Below are positions 63,272 to 64,000 of a DNA stretch of 64,000 nucleotides, piece by piece. The stretch is from IMG/VR virus record IMGVR_UViG_3300021197_001442, positions 31,020 through 95,019 of that record, one strand, 5' to 3'. The notes beneath the pieces were generated by a model that did no database searches, was not told where the DNA came from, and saw only the letters and a program-made list of their open reading frames with translations. The position numbers and the translations under genes were made by a program. Numbering within the stretch: position 1 is the first letter of the stretch; every line of letters starts with the position of its first letter. This DNA comes from a virus.

Positions 63272-63593
63272 TGGAGATGGCGGGAGTCGAACCCGCGTCC
63301 AGAATAAAATTCGTTTCAAGTCATTCACAAGCTTAGGAGATTTTTCTAAATCAACAAAACTTTTCTAACCTTACTGTGGCTAGAAACAGGTTCTTGTTTA
63401 ATTTTTACAACTTGTCTGTTGTTTTGACTAGATTGGATAGAAGGCCCTAGTCAGCCTCCCGATTAAGCCGCTAGACGGATAGAATCGAAATGATTATTGT
63501 TATTGGCAAATATCAAATGGTTTGATTTTTTAAGTCATCATGACTGCTTGCACTATCCTCTTCACTTACCCTGTCGAAACCAAAAACATCCCC
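63272..63593 (-). ncRNA. ssrA: transfer-messenger RNA (tmRNA), one-piece, phage-encoded
   Basis: The 5' end GGGGATGTTTTTGGTTTCGACAGG (63593 downward) and the 3' end GGACGCGGGTTCGACTCCCGCCATCTCCA (to 63272) are hallmark tmRNA sequences. Acceptor stem GGGGATG pairs with CATCTCC (one G-U), a T-arm CGGGTTCGACTCCCG is perfect, and the discriminator base is A. CCA is not encoded after it (TCC follows). Length about 322 nt. tmRNA rescues ribosomes stalled on broken mRNA and tags the product for proteolysis. The tag frame (63507-63463) encodes ANNNNHFDSIRLAA. The region between tag and 3' end has the room for the usual pseudoknots. Promoter unclear. Confidence 0.95.
63463..63507 (-). other. tmRNA tag reading frame, peptide ANNNNHFDSIRLAA
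   Basis: In the tmRNA, GCC (63507) is the probable resume codon, and 14 sense codons then TAA give ANNNNHFDSIRLAA. It starts with Ala-Asn, as many bacterial tags do, and ends with LAA, the hydrophobic C-terminal signal read by ClpXP-type proteases. The four consecutive Asn codons and the HFDSIR middle differ from common bacterial tags. Boundaries are inferred from the LAA-stop and position about 85 nt from the 5' end. Confidence 0.85.
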
Positions 63594-63748
63594 TTAAAAA
63601 ATTTATAAAATATAAAAGATGGATTACTTACAGAGCCATCATGCTATTCTCTCTTTAAATTTGTTATCTAGCTAAGAAATATACAACTTCTTAGGCAATA
63701 ACTAGGTTCGTTAGAGACATGGAACCATAAACCCTATATATTAAATTC
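63594..63748. other. AT-rich gap between HTH gene and tmRNA with two inverted repeats
   Basis: Holds two small inverted repeats: CTAAGAA/TTCTTAG (63672-63678 and 63688-63694, 9-nt loop) and GGTTC/GAACC (63705-63709 and 63722-63726, 12-nt loop). Neither is followed by a T-run typical of terminators. Possible pre-tmRNA leader structure or a small RNA. The minus strand also has short ATG-to-stop frames (9 codons or fewer), which I do not call genes. No -35/-10 pair for tmRNA was identified. Confidence 0.35.
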
Positions 63749-64000
63749 TTATATTTTATTTTGTTCTTCTTGAAAGAAAGAATGTATTTGATACTTTCTA
63801 ACTAACATATTAAAATGCTTATGCTTTAAACCTAAAAATCGCATAGCTTCACCTTGTGTCCTAGTAGCAGAAACGGCATATTTCAACACAGCTTCTTGTG
63901 TTATTCTAACTAAATTATCCCATATTGGCAACCCATAAAGTCTATTCTTTACAGGTCTTGTAGATAGTTCTAACTTTAAAGCTATAATATCCTCTAAAGA
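63749..64000 (-). CDS. Fis-like helix-turn-helix protein, 5' end outside window
   Basis: The frame is open to the window's right edge, so the N-terminus is missing. The visible part (about 84 residues) ends in a Fis-type HTH: VLKYAVSATRTQGEAMRFLG, then LKHKHFNMLVRKYQI, the helix-turn-helix pattern of Fis/NtrC C-terminal domains. DNA-binding is therefore likely. It is the gene before the tmRNA in transcription order. A TTG at 63931 is an in-frame start but upstream codons stay open (SLEDIIALKLELSTRPVKNR), so the protein is longer. Confidence 0.75.
   Translation of the reverse strand, partial: SLEDIIALKLELSTRPVKNRLYGLPIWDNLVRITQEAVLKYAVSATRTQGEAMRFLGLKHKHFNMLVRKYQIHSFFQEEQNKI

Noticed and set aside
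63655-63705. tRNA gene near the tmRNA
   Set aside because: The CTAAGAA/TTCTTAG hairpin has a 9-nt loop and no acceptor stem or T-arm fits around it.
63594-63748. Mini-genes (MSLTNLVIA, MMAL) before the tmRNA
   Set aside because: Very short and without further support; could be chance.

Overview
The window is a single-direction block of a large, tailed, contractile-tail (myovirus-type) phage genome. Every gene I can support lies on the minus strand, so transcription runs from high to low coordinates. The evidence for a phage is the baseplate set (gp25-like, gp6/J-like, a spike with an HxH tip, several giant virion proteins), a T4 gp55-like sigma factor, a CHC2/Toprim primase, a RuvC-like resolvase, a PIN-PhoH protein and an HNH endonuclease. 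No capsid, terminase, portal or tail-sheath gene is seen. The host cannot be named from the sequence; the low-to-moderate GC and large size fit phages of aquatic bacteria, but that is only an impression.

Layout in transcription order. (1) 64000-59231, early/accessory: a Fis-like HTH protein cut by the window edge, a one-piece phage tmRNA with readable tag ANNNNHFDSIRLAA, an HNH endonuclease, two small proteins, PIN-PhoH, a near-consensus sigma70 promoter, an acidic small protein, an HExxH metallopeptidase-like protein and an Fe-S (Cas4/AddB-like) nuclease. (2) 59223-41651, a 17.6-kb glycan island: five GT4/GT1/CgeB-like and one GT2 glycosyltransferases, a split transketolase, a reductase/epimerase, an RfbH/E1-type 3-dehydrase, an RfbB-like 4,6-dehydratase, a sialyltransferase-like enzyme, a CMP-sugar synthetase fused to a cupin, an SDR, a sugar-phosphate cyclase (3-dehydroquinate-synthase family), a class III aminotransferase, a GmhA-like isomerase, Fcl-like and Gmd-like. 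(3) 41658-39929, small phage genes and the late sigma factor. (4) 39936-7191, baseplate/tail genes, including proteins of 2442, 2858, 1219 and 1022 residues. (5) 7194-1, a resolvase, a virion-like protein with a peptidoglycan-binding domain, a primase, an unknown protein and a Mre11-Rad50 fusion that runs off the left edge.

Genes are packed with 1-20 bp overlaps, mostly stop/start coupled. Two promoter classes are visible: host-like TTGACW/TATAMT boxes (3755-3783, 60960-60987) and a recurring minus-strand motif CACTATTTAWA placed 22-24 nt before three start codons, plausibly read by the phage sigma factor.

The most unusual content is the glycan island. It contains all visible steps for a CMP-activated sugar or cyclitol except a NeuB-type synthase, and has a transketolase plus a sugar-phosphate cyclase in its place. 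Second is the phage tmRNA, placed next to a PIN-PhoH gene of a family with RNA-cleaving activity. Third is the single-polypeptide Mre11-Rad50 fusion.
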